Shown here piece after piece: positions 50,911 to 62,591 of a stretch of 64,000 bases of DNA. The notes beneath the pieces are model-generated. The model did no database searches. It saw nothing but the letters and a program-made list of their open reading frames with translations, and was not told the DNA's origin. The stretch covers positions 39,127,508 to 39,191,507 of the forward strand of contig CM060339.1 of NCBI GenBank assembly GCA_030674155.1. The letters run 5' to 3'. The DNA comes from Stramonita haemastoma. Lineage: Eukaryota; Mollusca; Gastropoda; Neogastropoda; Muricidae. The position numbers and the translations under genes are program-made. Numbering within the stretch: the first letter of the stretch is position 1; each line of letters opens with the position of its first letter.

Positions 50911-51151
50911 GGATGGTCTTTTGTAGACATCATCTTCTTTCTGTGATTAGTTATGATTGATTCAAGGTTTATAACCATAAAAAAGAGTAACTTGTGTTTT
51001 TCTTCTGTAATCTGTCATAATCATTACTTATTTCAGCATTTGCTTTGTCAGTGATATGAATGAATCCATCATTCCATCTCAAACCAACCAACGTATTGGG
51101 TGACCCAAAGACAATTGCATTAAATGATTTTCGAGTTCAGACTTCATACTT

Positions 51152-51164
<13 letters not shown>

Positions 51165-51204
<40 letters not shown>
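51165..51204. repeat. (CT)n microsatellite
   Basis: About 20 CT units. Confidence 0.95.
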
Positions 51205-51207
<3 letters not shown>

Positions 51208-51324
51208 TTGGCTATGGCTGTTGTTTATTAATTTTGTTTGTTTAGCTCTGGTTATTATATCTGATTGTTTGGATGTTGGATTTTTTTTTTTTCTCATGAT
51301 GTATCCCTAATAAATACCTTGACT

Positions 51325-51398
51325 GGGTGCAATAAAGCACATGAGTGCTTATTCATTATAATCAAAATAAAAGAATTGTGTTTGATTTGATTTGATCT
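51325..51398 (+). repeat. SINE-A 3' end
   Basis: aaagcacatgagtgctt, attcattataatc and a tttgatttgatttgat tail. The tail matches the block near 7933-7957. Confidence 0.75.
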
Positions 51399-51399
51399 C

Positions 51400-52425
51400 T
51401 CTCTCTATCTCTTCTGTCTGTCTCCATGGCATAGCTGTTCAGATTAAAAAGATTAATGACTGGCTGGTATCTTGTTGCTGTACAGACCTGCTGTGGTTTT
51501 TGTTAGGGGTTGACTGCTGTGTATTCTCTGATCAGTGAAAAAAGGTTGGAATGCTGTGTGTTGTATTCACATAACAAGAACAGTGGCAACAGAACAATAC
51601 AATGAGGCATCGCAAGGTATCGACTGAACCTACTTTGTAGAGTATGTAGTAAGTGTTCAAAATGTTAGTGAGATATAGCTCCTCATAAAAATACGTAATT
51701 ATATCAAAGAGAACAGAAAAACGGGGATGAAATATTCAAAGCATAATGGACAGCATGAATGGCAGTTATGCTTTTAGTCACTGATTTTCTTTAAACGTAA
51801 GAGTGGCTAGGTTAGTTTTTTGGAATTGAAGTGTTTGGCAGGACTGTGGGCACATCAGCAGTCTGTTTTTGGAGTGCCAAGAAATCCTGTGACTGCTTCA
51901 GTTGCTAGGAAAGAATGGTACACAGCTGTGTGAAAAAATCCCTGAAACAGACACTAACTTTGTTCTGGTGGCCCATCTAACAGCAGGGAGCTGGCTGATG
52001 GATCGTTTACAGTGGAAAATTCAATTGTCTGCTGCTGAGAGGAAATATGTGTTTGGCAAGAAAGGTAGGCAACATGCATACATATAGAATGTCGTTGTGT
52101 GTGAGACCAGCTTTTGTTGTGCTGTGGTAGGTTACTGCTTTAAGATAAATACCTGGAAGATGCCTAATTTACATGAAGGAGATTATTTGTGAATTGATCA
52201 ACATCATAATCTGACAGCATTAGACATAGAAACTATACTGGTGTGTGTTTGGAGTCATTGTCTCCTGCTCTTTGTTATCTCTCTAATGAAGGGGATGTTA
52301 CTTTTCCCCTGTTAGGCATGAAATTTGAGTCTGACTTTGTACAAAGAATCAGCTTCCCCTAACAGACCTGCCTACATTAGCTGCTATACAAACCCTCTAC
52401 TTTCCACGCCACTGTGATGTGTATA
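51400..52425. other. Unique sequence, nothing recognised
   Basis: An open frame at 51902-52087 (QLLGKNGTQLCEKIPETDTN) has no recognised relatives. Confidence 0.4.
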
Positions 52426-52429
52426 ACTA

Positions 52430-52955
52430 CCTGGTATTTGTGATATCTGTGATAATTATGTAAACTCCATCTATCTGTGATATGTATACTCCCTCTATCT
52501 GTGATATATTAACTCCCTGCTATCTGTGATATTTAACTCCCTCTATCTGTGATATGTATAACTCCCTCTATCTGTGATATGTAAACTCCCTGCTATCTGT
52601 GATATGTATAATCCTGCTATCTGTGATATGTATATCCCTGCTAATATTCTCCCTACTATGTGATATCTCCCTGCTATTGTGATATGTATAACCCACTGTA
52701 TCTGTGATATGTATAACTCCCTGCTATCTGTGATATGTAAAACTCCCTGCTATCGTGAATGTAAACTCCCGCATCTGTGATATGAAAACTCCCTGCTATC
52801 TGTGATATGTATGACTCCTGCTATCTGTGATATTTACTCCTGCTACTAATGTAGATTGCTATTGTGATATGTATACTCCCTGCTATCTGTGATATGTATA
52901 ACCCTCACGTGATATTTAACTCACTGCTATCTGTGATATTTATAATTCCCTGTTG
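52430..52955 (+). repeat. About 26-bp minisatellite
   Basis: About twenty units of ctgctatctgtgatatgtat plus aactcc, with deletions. Confidence 0.93.
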
Positions 52956-53013
52956 AAAGGGTAATAAATTTGGGCCAGACTAGGCACTTAAAGTAAGGGT
53001 AAAAACAGAAGAT

Positions 53014-53015
53014 GC

Positions 53016-53054
<39 letters not shown>

Positions 53055-53078
53055 TGTGTGTGTGTGTGTGTGTGTGGT
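53014..53078. repeat. (GTGC)n-(GT)n microsatellite
   Basis: About ten GTGC units followed by about ten GT units, just downstream of the receptor B stop codon. Confidence 0.95.
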
Positions 53079-53176
53079 GCATATACAAAGCTACTTACTT
53101 AAAAAGAACATCAATATTAAAATCACATAATGCAATGGTATCACCTGCTGACACAACAGCATATCGGTGGTGTATA

Positions 53177-56100
53177 TCAGTGACTATGAGCCATGTCAGC
53201 ACGAGATTCCAGCCATTTGATAAGCTTAGCATCAGAAGATTTTTTCCGCTTTTCTGCCAGTGTGTTAAAGGTGTACATGAAAGGGTTCACTGCAGAATTC
53301 AAGGGTAGGACAAAAATGGCCAGTGCTACATTCACCTCTCCATGGATGGTAATACCCACCAGTGCCAACAATCCACAAATACCAATGGGAAACCAGCACA
53401 TGAAGTCTGTCACTGCCACAGTGATCAGTCGACGAGCTATGGTCATGTCCTGTGACATTTTGCTGGTGTTGGTTTTCATGCTGTTGGTGTGAATTGACCA
53501 GTAGATGAGGGCCTGTCCTACAGAAATGAATAAAAACAGCACAAAATTGAATATGATCAAAACTGAGAATGAATACCATCGTCCTTTAAAGTCCTTCGAT
53601 GCCACTGGCAGTGGAACACAGATCCCTGTCTGACCATAGAAGTTCCAGTGCCATGTCACAGGGAGCAGAGGAACCATGGCCAAACACCAGCCAACAAGCC
53701 AGATCAGCAGACAAGCCACTGCTGCTGACATTCTGTCAAACCGTAATGAGCTGAACGGAAAATGGAGAGCCACAAAACGGTCCAGTGTGATGACCCAAAT
53801 GATCAGAGCTGACACTTCACTGGAAAGCAGGGATAACACTCCAGCCACCTTACACACCACACTCTTTTTCCAGGAGTCGTCATGATGGAGATATGTGCCA
53901 CGGAACATCTCATCAGCTATTCCTATGATCACAATGTAGACTCCCATCAGAAAATCTGAAATGGTCAGGTTGGTAACAAAGACACTGAAACCACTTGAAG
54001 AACTCATACCCTTTGCCAATAAACGTGCACAGAAACAAAAGACATTACCAGTCACTGACAGGCAGGCTATCAGCCACAGAAAGCCACGGTATGTCCAAGA
54101 CTGCAGCAAATCCTTGCAGGATGACAGTGCGCTTTTCGGAGCATGACAAGACAAATACTGAACATTCTTTGGAAGCATTTCCTCACAACACAGTTTATAG
54201 TTGTCTGTGACTATAACGCGCAGGTCCCTCAGATCTTTGAAGATGTTAGGTGGAAATGTTCGAATAGGACTTCCTGCCATGTGTAATTCTGTCAACTGTT
54301 GTATCAGCTGAAATCCATCAGAGCTGATGGTGTGAATGGAAGTAGAAGTTAGGTTAATCTTCTGCAGTCTTACAAACAGTGAGAAGAACCGTGCTTCAAA
54401 CACTGTTAGTGATGTATGGGACAGATCTATCACTGAAAGTGTGCCCTGCTGTAAGCCAGCTCTCTTATCAGCATGAACTGATGTCAGAGGATTGTTGGAC
54501 AAGGACAACACGTACAGGTTTTGTAAACCAAGAAATGAAGTCACGTTGAAGTTCTGAAGCTGGTTGTCACTGATGTCTAGAATCCTCAAATTGGGCAACA
54601 CTACACGTGGCAAGAAGGTCAATGAGCACCTGGTCAGAATCAAATTAAACAGGTGAGCATGGTCATTGGCATCAGACAGGGTCATGCCAGAACCTGTGGC
54701 ATCCAAATAGCGGATCTGAGGAAACTGTGTGGCAGAGAAAGGCTGGACACACAGAACTGTGTGACCTTGACAGGCACAGCCTACAGGACAGGTCAGGTCA
54801 CACAGTAGCTCATCATCATTCAGGGGGCAGTGAGGCCAGCCATCACACAGCTGGTCTTCATGAATACAGATCGTAGACACTCTACACCTGAAAAACCCTG
54901 GACACCTCAGGTCCTCACATCCTTCTTCATCCTGGTGGTCCAGACAGTCATACATGCCATTGCAGCGTGCATAGACAGGCAGACAGTCAGTGAAGTCACC
55001 AGGACAGCGGTAGTGGCTGTCAGGACAGGAGTCATTAGAATTCAGATATTCTGAAGAAAGGTTTTCTCTGAATCAAAGTTGATTAAAACAGGAGTTGGAA
55101 GATAGATGTGATCAATAACAATTTGAGTGAAATAGTCACAGCTGTTTTCATCTGACTCATCCTGGCAATGGGACATCTGATCACAGACATTGTTGTAAGA
55201 AACACACTGACCACTGTCACAGGCAAAACTACTGATGCATGCAGGATGTCTACAGGCAGACTCATCACTTTTGTCTGGACAGTCAGCTATGAAGTCACAT
55301 AGCAGTGTGTAGGACAACGTAAATTGGTCCTCACTGCATCGAAATGTGGGGAATGACACAGCGTGGTGGACTGCTGAATAAAGTTTATTTGCACTTGAAG
55401 ATTTACCTGAAAAACTACACATGGACTGGTGTTTGAAGGTACAGACTTCATACAGGTTTGAACCACACACTATGAAGGTAAAGGTCACATGGCCACTGGG
55501 ACACACTGTCATAGACTGCTGCCCTAGGGCAGTGGAAAGGGTCTAGAGGTCAAGGACACAGGTGTGAGTAAAGAGAGTGGTCTTCAGTCTTGTTCTTTCT
55601 CATTCACAAGTCACTCCATAAGAATTTAGCAAATGGGTACAACACACTTCATAACAGACGGTTTTTTCCCTGCCAAAGAATAACACATTTTAAACCCTGT
55701 GTGTTCACAATGATGATTATCAATAAAAGAATGGTGCACAACTGTTTTATCACTCAATATCACATGCCTATACATGGCTGGCACTGACAGGTCATTGCCT
55801 TGGAATCCAGTGAAAATGTTATGCAATCTTTGTGGATGCCGCAGAACACAGGGCCATTCAAAGCTACATTTGGGAAAAGTAAACATGGCACCCAAAGAGT
55901 TACAATACTCAGTGCTCATCTTTAAATAATCTACTGTCTCCTTGTCAGTGGGTGCTTTCAAGCCATTGACGAACTGATAGCATTGACCACAAAGTGATAT
56001 TAGTCCCTGACATTCAAGGCTGCTGAAGGGACAGTCTTCAGTTTCATCCGTCCATCTTCACACTCTGTTTTGTGGTTACAGGCCATGTGGTGATGGAGGC

Positions 56101-56559
56101 TGGGATAGTCACTGGAAGAACAGTTCCACAGACCACTGGGCAGCTTCTGCAGTGACCTGTTTTGAGGAACAAAGGAGAAGAAGAATTCAAAGTGGTCTCT
56201 TTTGCTGCAATCCTCAGGATAAAATTCTACAGCAAACTTTGTTGCTTGAAACACTTGAAGAAAGTCAGACTGGTAGTGAACAGTTCTGAGCCACACATGA
56301 TCACATCGCTGTGTGTAAAGCCCACTGTCAACATCATGCTCCATGAAGTAACGGTAAAGATCGACATGCGCCACGTATGTCCCAGATTCCATGATGCTGA
56401 CAAAAACAAGATTCCCAGCTGGAACATGCACAGTCTTCTTCAAACGGTCAGTCTCCGACAAACAGACGTTTCTACTGGCTGTGATGTAACCAGAGGAGTT
56501 GGAAGTCATGATGACCAGCAGTGAGTTACCTGACTGTTCTTTGTCATTTCTGCAGCCAC
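53177..56559 (-). CDS. GRL101-like receptor B: LDLa, C-type-lectin-like, LRR and 7TM domains
   Basis: Paralogue of receptor A with the same order. From the acceptor at 56560: a Cys-containing N-terminal region (GGCRNDKEQSGN), LDLa 1 (CNHKTECEDGR), a C-type-lectin-like domain, LDLa repeats (CPDKSDESAC, CQDESDENSC, and one ending HQDEEGC), then an intact 592-codon frame (54955-53177). This holds LDLa CPLNDDELLC, Cys cap, LRRs (YLDATGSGMTL, LRILDISDNQL, LYVLSLSNNPL), Cys cap CCEEMLPKN, TM1 LIACLSVTGNVFCF, TM2 TISDFLMGVY, TM3 end ITLDRFVALHFPF and TM7 NSAVNPFMYTF. The DRF and NPxxY-type motifs suggest it can signal. Frameshifts occur near 56040, 55610 (with stops in the lectin-domain end, where TPVSLTS aligns to TPVSLNS of A) and 55060. 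Missing single bases with the frame resumed at once suggest assembly errors, but partial decay is possible. Confidence 0.85.
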
Positions 56560-56585
56560 CTGTTATAAGAATAGATAAGTAGTCA
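56560..56585 (-). promoter_or_regulatory. Splice acceptor of receptor B
   Basis: On the minus strand tatctattcttataacag immediately precedes GTGGCTGCAG, the first legible coding sequence. A pyrimidine-rich run ends in AG, and no open frame extends credibly upstream, so the signal-peptide exon lies at higher coordinates and was not recognised. Confidence 0.6.
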
Positions 56586-56734
56586 GTGAACATGACATAC
56601 CTCTGAGAATCTCACCTGTCTCACCTCGTGGCATCACTGGATAATATGGGTTAGCCACCTTACCAAAATAATGATACCAGCATAATTGTCATTTCTTTAT
56701 TCAGGTGGCTGCCTGCCCTGTTGATTTCATGATT

Positions 56735-56950
56735 CTCATAAAAGATGGGGTGGCAGGGTGGTTTTGATGTTCACCTGCCTATCAAATACTCTGTGAGGGT
56801 CTGGTTTTGATTCCCAGCCTTGCCTGTCTTCCCAGTCTGATGGAAAAATCTAACGAATGTCAGGTCCTTTGGGGGAGACTCTAAACCAGTGTACTTGACG
56901 ACTTTGTGCGCGTTAAAAGAACCCATGACAGTTGAAAATTGGAAAGAGCA
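56735..56950 (+). repeat. tRNA-derived SINE related to SINE-A
   Basis: Head with an A-box-like ggtggcagggtgg and a B-box-like ggttttgattccc. The body shares cctttgggggagactctaaac with SINE-A (cctttggatgagactataaa). A short unmatched 3' part follows. Confidence 0.65.
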
Positions 56951-57127
56951 GAAAGGTACTTCCCGACTGTCTTGGCTAAATTGGTATGATCAATAATCCA
57001 TTCCTATCCCTTCTGTTGGAATGTGACTACATTAGTATAGGAGACAAAATGGCCACCTTTGTAAACTTCTCACCGTGGTGAATGTTTTAGCTCTACATGA
57101 GGATAGGAAAAATAGTTTGATATTGAG

Positions 57128-57129
<2 letters not shown>

Positions 57130-57197
<68 letters not shown>

Positions 57198-57240
57198 ACG
57201 CACGCACGAATGCACCGCCACCACACACACACACACACAC

Positions 57241-57281
<41 letters not shown>

Positions 57282-57284
57282 TAA
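57130..57284. repeat. (CA)n tracts
   Basis: Two CA tracts separated by cgcacgcacgaatgcaccg. The second runs directly into a SINE-A copy. Confidence 0.95.
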
Positions 57285-57440
57285 AGCCTGTTCCACTTTT
57301 CAGAAGAGTAGGCCAATGTGTGCCCGTGGGAACAGATGCTAATTTTTTTTTTAATGCATACACACAGGGACTGGACGTAAAAAAAAGTACGTGGATGATT
57401 AATCGATTATTTTCGATATAAAGTATAAAGAATAAATAAA
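57285..57440 (+). repeat. SINE-A copy, 3' half
   Basis: ttaaagcctgttccac, gagtaggccaatgtgtg, gggactggacgtaaa, a diverged hairpin and an A-rich tail. It is truncated at the (CA)n tract. Confidence 0.8.
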
Positions 57441-57534
57441 CAAATGAATAATAGACACACTCAAACACACACACACACACCCATGCTTCCATTTCAAACA
57501 AATTTTCTGGTTGGTATAGTCAGAGAAATGTGTC

Positions 57535-57896
57535 AGCCCTCATGTACAGATTTAAACTAAACACTTTCAGGACAAAATGCATGAAAGATGTAAACTTTAT
57601 TTGTGTTGAGAAGATTACAAATAGGCACGCTATTTTTGATTGTGGCCTTTAAAAGCATTTTTATCTGCTGTACCTAGTTTGTCACTGGATCAGGTTTTGT
57701 CTGAACCATCGTTGCTGTTGGACTTTGTTTTACGGTTGATAACAAGTCAAATAATTCAGTTTTTGTAGTATGTTAAAGTTAGTTTCTATTCAACACTGTT
57801 AACTGACATTTTCAGTTTATTGTTTACTCTTTCCTGCTAGTTTTTCTTTAATCCCTCTAAAATCACTAAATGCAAATAGGCCTTAAACTGAAAATA

Positions 57897-57942
<46 letters not shown>

Positions 57943-57972
57943 CACACACACACACACACACACACACAACCT
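57535..57972 (+). mobile_element. I-clade-like LINE 3' end with (CA)n tail
   Basis: Nucleotide-level match to the minus strand of 22505-22890: catgtacagatttaaactaa, gtttgtcactggatcagg, ttgtctgaaccatcg, ctctaaaatcacta, ttaaactgaa. The element then passes directly into about 35 CA units at 57897-57970. Confidence 0.85.
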
Positions 57973-57974
57973 CA

Positions 57975-59155
57975 CAACATGGCTCTGACAAGCAGCAGCT
58001 GATTTTGAGTGCTGCAGGCAGAAACAAGTGTTTGTAAAAAATGACGAAAACAAGACATCTTTGTTTATTGGCCAATGTACAACTGCTGAATGTGATAAAA
58101 TATGCAATTGCAAGATAATGGAAACAAAAGTTCAACAGATGGTGCCCGTAAAGAAATAGGAAATGAGAGCAAACCTTCATTTCATGTGACTCCTTTTTAC
58201 ATTTCCACACATCTCATTTTTGTCAACCACATCAACACAACAGACTCACAGAACAAAGAATACTGACACAAGAACATGCATAAACATATTATTTGCCTAA
58301 TCCATTACAAATTCAGAGAAGTACACTTACCAAAACTATTTTGCTGATTTGTCCTCAAGACTATAGTTCCACACACACAAGTTACGTGTACTTCCAGCAG
58401 AGAGAAGTGTGACACATCACTCATGCTTACATAATACGTCACTTTCACCCGTCAAATTCGCAGAAAAACGTCACAGACGCGTGTTCTATTCCACAATTCA
58501 TCAGGCAAACAGCAAACAGTGGACTGCCCTGTGTGATATAATTTTGCTATGCACATTAATTCTGCCAGTAACGTGTACTTGATCTGTGACGCAAAACGGA
58601 TTTTTTTAGACTACATTTACTCATTTGATTTCAAGTATGAAACTGCAGCTTGATATTAATTTTCGCTTGATAAATAATCGATTTGTAACCAAATTTTGTG
58701 CAATTATCGTCTGCTGACTTGGTGCTGAAAGCAAAAAGTCGGTCATGATCTGTGACGTGGCTGGCAACATACGAAACCCGAAATTCACAATCGATGTTTG
58801 TCAAGAAAACTATTTAAAACACCAGTTCTTTACCTGAGTATTTCAATGCATCTTTAATCTTTAGTTCTATGAAAGAATTTTTGACTAGGGGTTACGATCT
58901 TTGCAGTAGTGAACTTTGGGTAAGTGTTCCGGTTTTTCGTCGCCATTTTTAGGCCATTTTCGCAAAAAAATTCTCTCTCATAAACATAATTTTCTGTTCT
59001 GGGTCTTGTTTCTGCTCGCACTGTTTTCTTGATATATGTGAAATGTATTAAGTGATGATAAATGGTTCAAACATATTTTGTTTAAGTGTAATGGAAAGTT
59101 TTAGAGGGTGACCCCCAGTGACCCCAAAAGTGGAGAAATAGTCTCAAGCATTATC
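57975..59155. other. Unique sequence, nothing recognised
   Basis: No ORF of interest on either strand. It could hold the 5' exon or promoter of receptor B, but I see no signal peptide frame. Confidence 0.4.
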
Positions 59156-59159
59156 GTGC

Positions 59160-60390
59160 TCTGCAGCATGTCTGCCGACAGCAAAGAGCAGGTATGTGTC
59201 CCACAACGCCAGTAAGAAGGAAGGCAACAACAGGAGAAGCTGAGTCTTCAGCTGAAGAGCCTGGTGTTGCCAGTGCCTCAGACAACCAAGACTCTGAAAA
59301 ATCTACCAAGATTGAGGACCTAATAAAACTAGTTCTGTCCCTGTTTGACAAGATCGACAAACTTAAAAATGTAGTCACAAACCTAAACCAGGCAGCATGA
59401 GGCGTCAGCATAGTCAAGGACCATGGCTGCAGGATCAGAGCTGGACAATCGGGCAACTCATGACCAGCACACAAACACAAATGGAATCCGTATTTTCTGC
59501 CTCTCTGCCAGCCAATGGTGCCAGCGCCACGTATGCTGAGACTGCCAAGACATGGATGAGCCCATCTACACACCATCTAGACAAGACCACTTTGACACTC
59601 TATAAAGAGAGGTCAGTACTTCTTGAAAAAAGAAATCTTTAAGCAGACTTAAAGAGATGGGAGAAAGACCTGTCATAACCTTTAAAAAAATGACGTCAAT
59701 CCAAAAGCAAGTTCGGAAAAAAATATGGATGTAGTAAGCTAGATCTAGTTCTGATCTTCATACTGTGGTTATCCTACACGATTCTGTCTTAGATGGTGTA
59801 AATGGTAACTGTTTAGTCTTATGGCATCAGCGTGAAGGAGAAAGCTTACAAAGTAGCTGACATCCCCCAGACACTAAGTAAAGTCACCTCTGATCTGGAG
59901 AAGATAGATTCCATTATCACCCACTGTGAAATCAATGAACTTAAAGACACACAGCCACAAGAAACCAGCAAAAAAAAAATGGTGAAGACTATGAAAGATG
60001 CTGTGTTTTCATTCCTCAACTCCAGGGTAGTGCTAAGCAAAGTTGGCCCTGTCAGGAATCCTATTCTTTGGGTGAAAATAGAATTGTTTAATGCCATGAT
60101 ATGTTCTTAATTAAATGAACAAAAATGTATGTCGTTTATTTTACATAAAAGTATTACCAAGTATAGACAGTTCAAAGACCCTCTTCACGCCAATGCATTG
60201 GGTTCTAGTACACTTGCTAGGAACATCCGGCAGATAGGAACACGCACTGTACTGGGAAATACAAAAGAGAAAACCCAGATGCCAGTTCTAACCCAAGCCA
60301 AGGCATTTATCAGGCACCAGCTTACGCATCTGACGACAGCCAGCAACACCCAGGCTACAGTCCATAACAGTTACCACATCAGGGTTTGAA
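59160..60390 (+). pseudogene. Decayed retrotransposon ORF1 with SGNH-esterase domain
   Basis: An N-terminal 68-codon frame (59194-59400) has a coiled-coil-like KIEDLIKLVLSLFDKIDKLK. After disrupted sequence, SGNH blocks appear in separate frames: block I VVILHDSVLDGVNGN near 59765 (GDS changed to HDS), a block like GTND as IITHCEINELKDTQ near 59925, FLNSRVVLSKVGPVRN near 60015, and block V KDPLHANALGSSTLARNI near 60178 with the DxxH pair kept. SGNH esterase domains occur in ORF1 proteins of some CR1/L2-type LINEs, which is my preferred reading; a dead cellular gene is the alternative. Confidence 0.6.
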
Positions 60391-60690
60391 ATGAGCGCTT
60401 ATTGCGAGGCAGGGGAGTAACTGAGATAGGTGGCGCGCAAGTACTGGGGTGACAACGGAAATGTTTACGACGCCATTTCCAAAGATCTTGTGCACCGTGA
60501 TAGAAGGAACTCCGACTCTGCGCTTGATTATTGTCTTCAAAATTGCGTTGTTTGCATCTATAATGGCTGTAAAATGTCAAAGAATACATGAATAAACACA
60601 CACAGAGTAATAAAATAAATATTGATATAGGCCTGCTGGGGATAACCCACGTCAGAGGACATGACCACTCATACACATAGGCAAGATACC
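60390..60690. other. Unique sequence, nothing recognised
   Basis: No ORF or repeat recognised. Confidence 0.4.
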
Positions 60691-60867
60691 CCCTCCTTAC
60701 ACACACACACACACACACGCACACGCACACAGAGCATACACTATGAATATACTGTAAAAATGAAGATACACAAATTTTATAAAAATACAGGTATATGTTA
60801 GCAATACTTTAAAAACAAACATCCCCCTCCACAAGCATGCATGTACCCATGCACACACACACACACA

Positions 60868-60960
<93 letters not shown>

Positions 60961-61100
60961 AGCATACACAATGAATATACTGTAAAAATAAAGATACACA
61001 AATTTTATAACAATACAGGTATATGCTAGCAATACTTAAACATCCCCCTCTACAAGCAGGCATACATGCATACACATACACACACACGCACGCACGCGCG

Positions 61101-61171
<71 letters not shown>

Positions 61172-61230
61172 CATACACTTTGAATATACTGTAAAAATAA
61201 AGATACACAGATTTCATAAAAATACAGGTA

Positions 61231-61252
61231 GGGTAACGTGGGGCAAGAGGCC
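61231..61252 (+). repeat. Left terminal inverted repeat
   Basis: Begins GGGTAACGTGGGGCAAGAGG and is preceded by TA at 61229-61230. It matches the right end at 20 of 22 positions. Confidence 0.93.
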
Positions 61253-61419
61253 CCCATTAAGGAAAAAAATCATCTAAAACCCAGTTGAAGCCACAGTGAG
61301 CTCAAACTAAGTGCAAATGGATGATGTGCTCTTGGGCTACCACATACCACAGACACACAAAGACAGAATAATATAAAAGACCACAATAGGTGTAAACAAA
61401 AAAATATTTTATTGGCCTT

Positions 61420-61605
61420 TTTGCCCCATGCCCGGGGCAATACGCCTAGCAGTATGGGGCAAATAGCCCACCATGGGCGTTTTGCCCCAGAAGTGGGGGC
61501 GTTTTGCCCCTTATTAACAAAACAGACCAAAAAAAAGCAAATGATAGTTGAAACACATGTAGGAATGTTCTAATCCTGGGCTGCTTGCCCCTTATCAGTC
61601 CGAGT
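61420..61605. repeat. Left subterminal GGGGCAA-motif cluster
   Basis: Both orientations of a GGGGCAA(A/G)(A/T)(C/G)GCC-like motif: ttttgccccatg, ggggcaatacgcc, tggggcaaatagccc, gggcgttttgcccc twice, and gcttgcccctta. These are probable transposase-binding repeats. Confidence 0.75.
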
Positions 61606-61745
61606 CCCTGTCACAGTTGGGGCAGACGAACTGTGCTAATCCAGGGGTGCACTCCTCATGGGCCCAGTGAAGACAGACCTGACACTGCACCCACTGCTCA
61701 CTGGTCTGGCAGGGCTGTAGGGCTCCAACAAACTATACATGGCCA
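61595..61745 (-). pseudogene. PHD-like zinc finger, frameshifted from the OTU ORF
   Basis: The OTU frame ends EEDWPCIVCW and stops. One frame over, the sequence continues LQPCQTSEQWVQCQVCLHWA, then HEECTPG and FVCPNCDRDSD and two stops. The joined Cys/His spacing (CxxC, CxxC-xxW-x-HxxC, CxxC) fits a PHD finger. A single-base shift near 61725 separates the two halves. Confidence 0.7.
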
Positions 61746-62591
61746 GTCTTCTTCCTCACTTGACTCTTCGGTTTCTTGTCGCCTCTTTTTCCGAGTTTTT
61801 TGGCACTTCCCTTTGTTTTTCCTTTTGTCTGATTGTTTCTTGGCTGATTTCTTTTTAGCGTTTTGCTTTTCAGCAAGCCGTGCAGCGTTGTATGGGGATG
61901 ATGTCAACCTTGCGGCAGATTCTGTTTTTCTCGATCTTGACCTTTTGGTTTGTACTTTGGGGAGTGGGGATAAGCCCTGGATGATTTCTCTCATCACCTG
62001 GCTTGCAGTTGATGTGGAGGGCTGGGGGATCGGCTGCTGTCCTTGCAGTGCAGACGGTGCCTCTGATGATGAAATCTTATCTCCACCCCTTCTTTGCAGA
62101 ACGCAGTTGTAGTGACCAACATCTTGGTCAACACTTGTGAACTGAACCATAAGTGGATTTGGGAACGCGTGTGTTCCATAGCGTTGGACCACTGTATTTT
62201 CGCTGTTCAAAATGACTATCTGTCTCTTTAGGACTTTGCTTGTGGCATCTACTTCCAGCTCACCAGGCAAGGACAATGGATTTGACATTGCAGCTATGCG
62301 ATCTTCCATTGATGTGTAACGCAGCCATCTCGGCAGATCAGCGTTGAGGGTTGCGACATCTAGGTCTTTGTATTTGTCAAAGTTGTTGCGCATGAAATCA
62401 ATGACTTGCCCTGGAAGCCCATCTGCCTGGCTTTTCTCACTCACATTCAAGACCAGGTTGGTCAGTACGCCATGTTCATCCCGCTCTGCAGTTTGAAGTT
62501 TTGGGTCCATGGCAATAACGAGACTCCGAAACAGGCATCGCCCATCACCGGATGTCTGGTCGACCTTTACATGTGGGTCGCAGTGTGTCAT
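61698..62591 (-). CDS. OTU-family cysteine protease encoded in a pogo-type transposon
   Basis: A 297-residue open frame. The OTU Cys motif is at residues 14-24, SGDGRCLFRSL, with Asp16 and the nucleophile Cys19. A helical region follows, ELEVDATSKVLKRQIVILN (residues 111-129) resembles the central OTU strand, and the catalytic His is in GHYNCVL (His160). OTU proteins cleave ubiquitin or related modifiers. Residues about 170-200 are Ser/Pro-rich, and 225-275 is strongly basic (KKKSAKKQSDKRKNKGK), a likely nuclear signal. Its ATG overlaps the transposase stop codon as ATGA (62591-62588), so it may be made by reinitiation, by frameshifting, or as one fused protein in an undamaged element. The active-site residues are intact although the neighbouring transposase is not. 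Confidence 0.85.
   Translation of the reverse strand: MTHCDPHVKVDQTSGDGRCLFRSLVIAMDPKLQTAERDEHGVLTNLVLNVSEKSQADGLPGQVIDFMRNNFDKYKDLDVATLNADLPRWLRYTSMEDRIAAMSNPLSLPGELEVDATSKVLKRQIVILNSENTVVQRYGTHAFPNPLMVQFTSVDQDVGHYNCVLQRRGGDKISSSEAPSALQGQQPIPQPSTSTASQVMREIIQGLSPLPKVQTKRSRSRKTESAARLTSSPYNAARLAEKQNAKKKSAKKQSDKRKNKGKCQKTRKKRRQETEESSEEEDWPCIVCWSPTALPDQ

Noticed and set aside
51902..52087. 61-residue frame QLLGKNGTQLCEKIPETD
   Set aside because: No recognised family; neighbours do not support a gene. It may be LINE debris.
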